DNA of 64,000 bases. Origin: Coriaria nepalensis (taxonomy: Eukaryota > Streptophyta > Magnoliopsida > Cucurbitales > Coriariaceae). The position numbers and the translations under genes were made by a program. The notes under the pieces are model-generated. The model had not been told where the DNA came from, did not search any database, and saw only the letters and a list, made by a program, of their open reading frames with translations. Location of the stretch: positions 5,094,001-5,158,000 of the forward strand of contig CP114483.1 in the NCBI GenBank assembly GCA_027186245.1. Direction: 5' to 3'. Position 1 is the stretch's first letter. Each line of letters starts with the position of its first letter. Shown here one piece after another: positions 63,537 through 64,000 of this stretch.

Positions 63537-64000
63537 CAAGTTGAGCCTGTACATGTGATTTTTGGCCATTTCGACTCGTGCTACCAAATGCTCTCGATTG
63601 TCCTTTAATTGTAGTACCCGATTTTTCATGATTACCGAGTATCCCTTCTCCATGAGTTGCCCCATACTCAAAATATTGCTCTTAAGATCAGGTACGTAAT
63701 AAACATCCTCGATTGACCCTTCCATACCACATTTTTGTAAATAGTGAACCATACCTTGGCCTTTTACTTGGATCTTTGACGCGTCTCCAAATGACACGTG
63801 TCCATCTTCAACCTCTCACATCTCCTTGAATAGGTGCTTGTGCCCACACATGTGGTTGCTTGCACCGGTGTCGAGGTACCAAACTGTGTCGCTATCGGTA
63901 TTGATACCGTTGTATGCCATCATGAGAAACTCTTCTTTCGTCTCATCCTCCGTGACAAGTTTGGTGTTCTCCTCCACTTTCTTCTCGGCATAGCAATATT
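63537..64000 (-). pseudogene. Copia aspartic protease region (with the tail of Gag)
   Basis: This domain cuts the polyprotein into mature parts. The active-site motif DTGAS is encoded at 63858-63872 within WYLDTGASNHMCG, the typical copia context. About 25-30 residues later come GHVSFGDASKIQVKGQG and VYYVPDLKSNILSMGQL, both standard for this domain and its C-terminal side. An in-frame TGA at 63816-63818 interrupts it between the active site and the flap-like segment. Upstream, residues such as EEFLMMAYN look like the linker between Gag and protease. The Gag zinc knuckle is not visible before the window ends. A second stop, TGA 63534-63536, separates this part from the integrase region without changing frame. 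Confidence 0.88.

Larger units (their letters stand above)
60548..64000 (-). mobile_element. Ty1/copia LTR retrotransposon, minus strand, cut by the window end
   Basis: The element starts where the satellite stops mid-monomer. The array reads ATTTTAAGG up to 60547, but the expected GAAACAAATG is replaced by TCTCACAACAG. Read on the minus strand from the window end, the order is protease, GAG-pre-integrase, integrase, reverse transcriptase, RNase H, polypurine tract, 3' LTR. Integrase ahead of reverse transcriptase defines the copia superfamily. Gag, the primer-binding site and the 5' LTR lie beyond 64000. The right-hand target-site copy is therefore unseen. The predicted left copy, if 5 bp, is 60543-60547 (TAAGG). 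Coding capacity is destroyed, so it can move only with proteins supplied by other elements, if at all. I do not assign a lineage. Confidence 0.95.
60860..64000 (-). pseudogene. Copia Gag-Pol polyprotein, Pol part, broken
   Basis: The polyprotein would supply protease, integrase, reverse transcriptase and RNase H for retrotransposition in a cytoplasmic particle. Recognisable Pol sequence runs without a large gap from 64000 to a terminal TAA at 60860-60862, which lies inside the LTR. Reading frame is kept throughout except for one shift at a C5 run, 63085-63089, which appears to hold one base too many. Premature stops in frame are TGA at 63816-63818, 63534-63536, 62876-62878, 62645-62647, 62201-62203 and 61514-61516, TAA at 62372-62374, and TAG at 61334-61336, 61262-61264 and 61175-61177. 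Three of these TAGs stand where copia proteins normally have tryptophan. No indel larger than one base was noticed, so point mutation, not deletion, killed the gene. Identification as copia Pol is secure; the exact stop tally was made by eye. Confidence 0.93.

Noticed and set aside
60548..64000. Functional host gene or intact retrotransposon
   Set aside because: About ten in-frame stops and a frameshift interrupt the Pol frame, and the remaining open pieces match consecutive parts of one polyprotein.

Overview
The window is nuclear DNA from a flowering plant, probably a dicot, although nothing here fixes the species. It holds two things: a very long tandem satellite array and the start of a decayed Ty1/copia LTR retrotransposon. 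I see no intact protein-coding gene, tRNA, rRNA or CRISPR array.

Positions 1-60547 are one uninterrupted head-to-tail array of a 142-bp monomer, about 39% GC, with roughly 425 copies all in the same orientation. The array is already running at base 1, so its left edge lies outside the window. A clean reference monomer is 20914-21055. Monomers fall into several sequence types, and blocks of types have been re-amplified as higher-order repeats. The clearest are a 5-monomer unit (about 710 bp) at 22.3-24.4 kb, a 6-monomer unit (853 bp) at 24.7-29.5 kb, a second 853-bp register at 40.7-42.4 kb, a 1811-bp block at 38.1-41.0 kb, a 790-bp unit at 46.9-48.4 kb and a 1977-bp block at 52-55.3 kb. Short open frames recur on the minus strand of the array. 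They are by-products of a low-stop repeat, not genes.

At 60547/60548 the array stops inside a monomer and a minus-strand copia element begins. Its 3' LTR is 60548-60872 (TG...CA), followed by a polypurine tract at 60873-60881. Going rightward on the plus strand (backward through the element) come RNase H, reverse transcriptase, a linker, integrase, the GAG-pre-integrase zinc region and the aspartic protease, cut off by the window end at 64000. Gag and the 5' LTR lie beyond. The polyprotein is dead: I count ten premature stops and one single-base frameshift.

The picture is of constitutive heterochromatin (pericentromeric, subtelomeric or knob-like) that has grown by unequal exchange and been invaded by a retrotransposon. 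The most interesting content is the satellite itself: its higher-order architecture, CpG decay, a TGASTCA palindrome in most monomers, and a Pol III box-B-like plus T-run layout. All period lengths come from hand-measured anchor positions. Copy number and identity were not computed.
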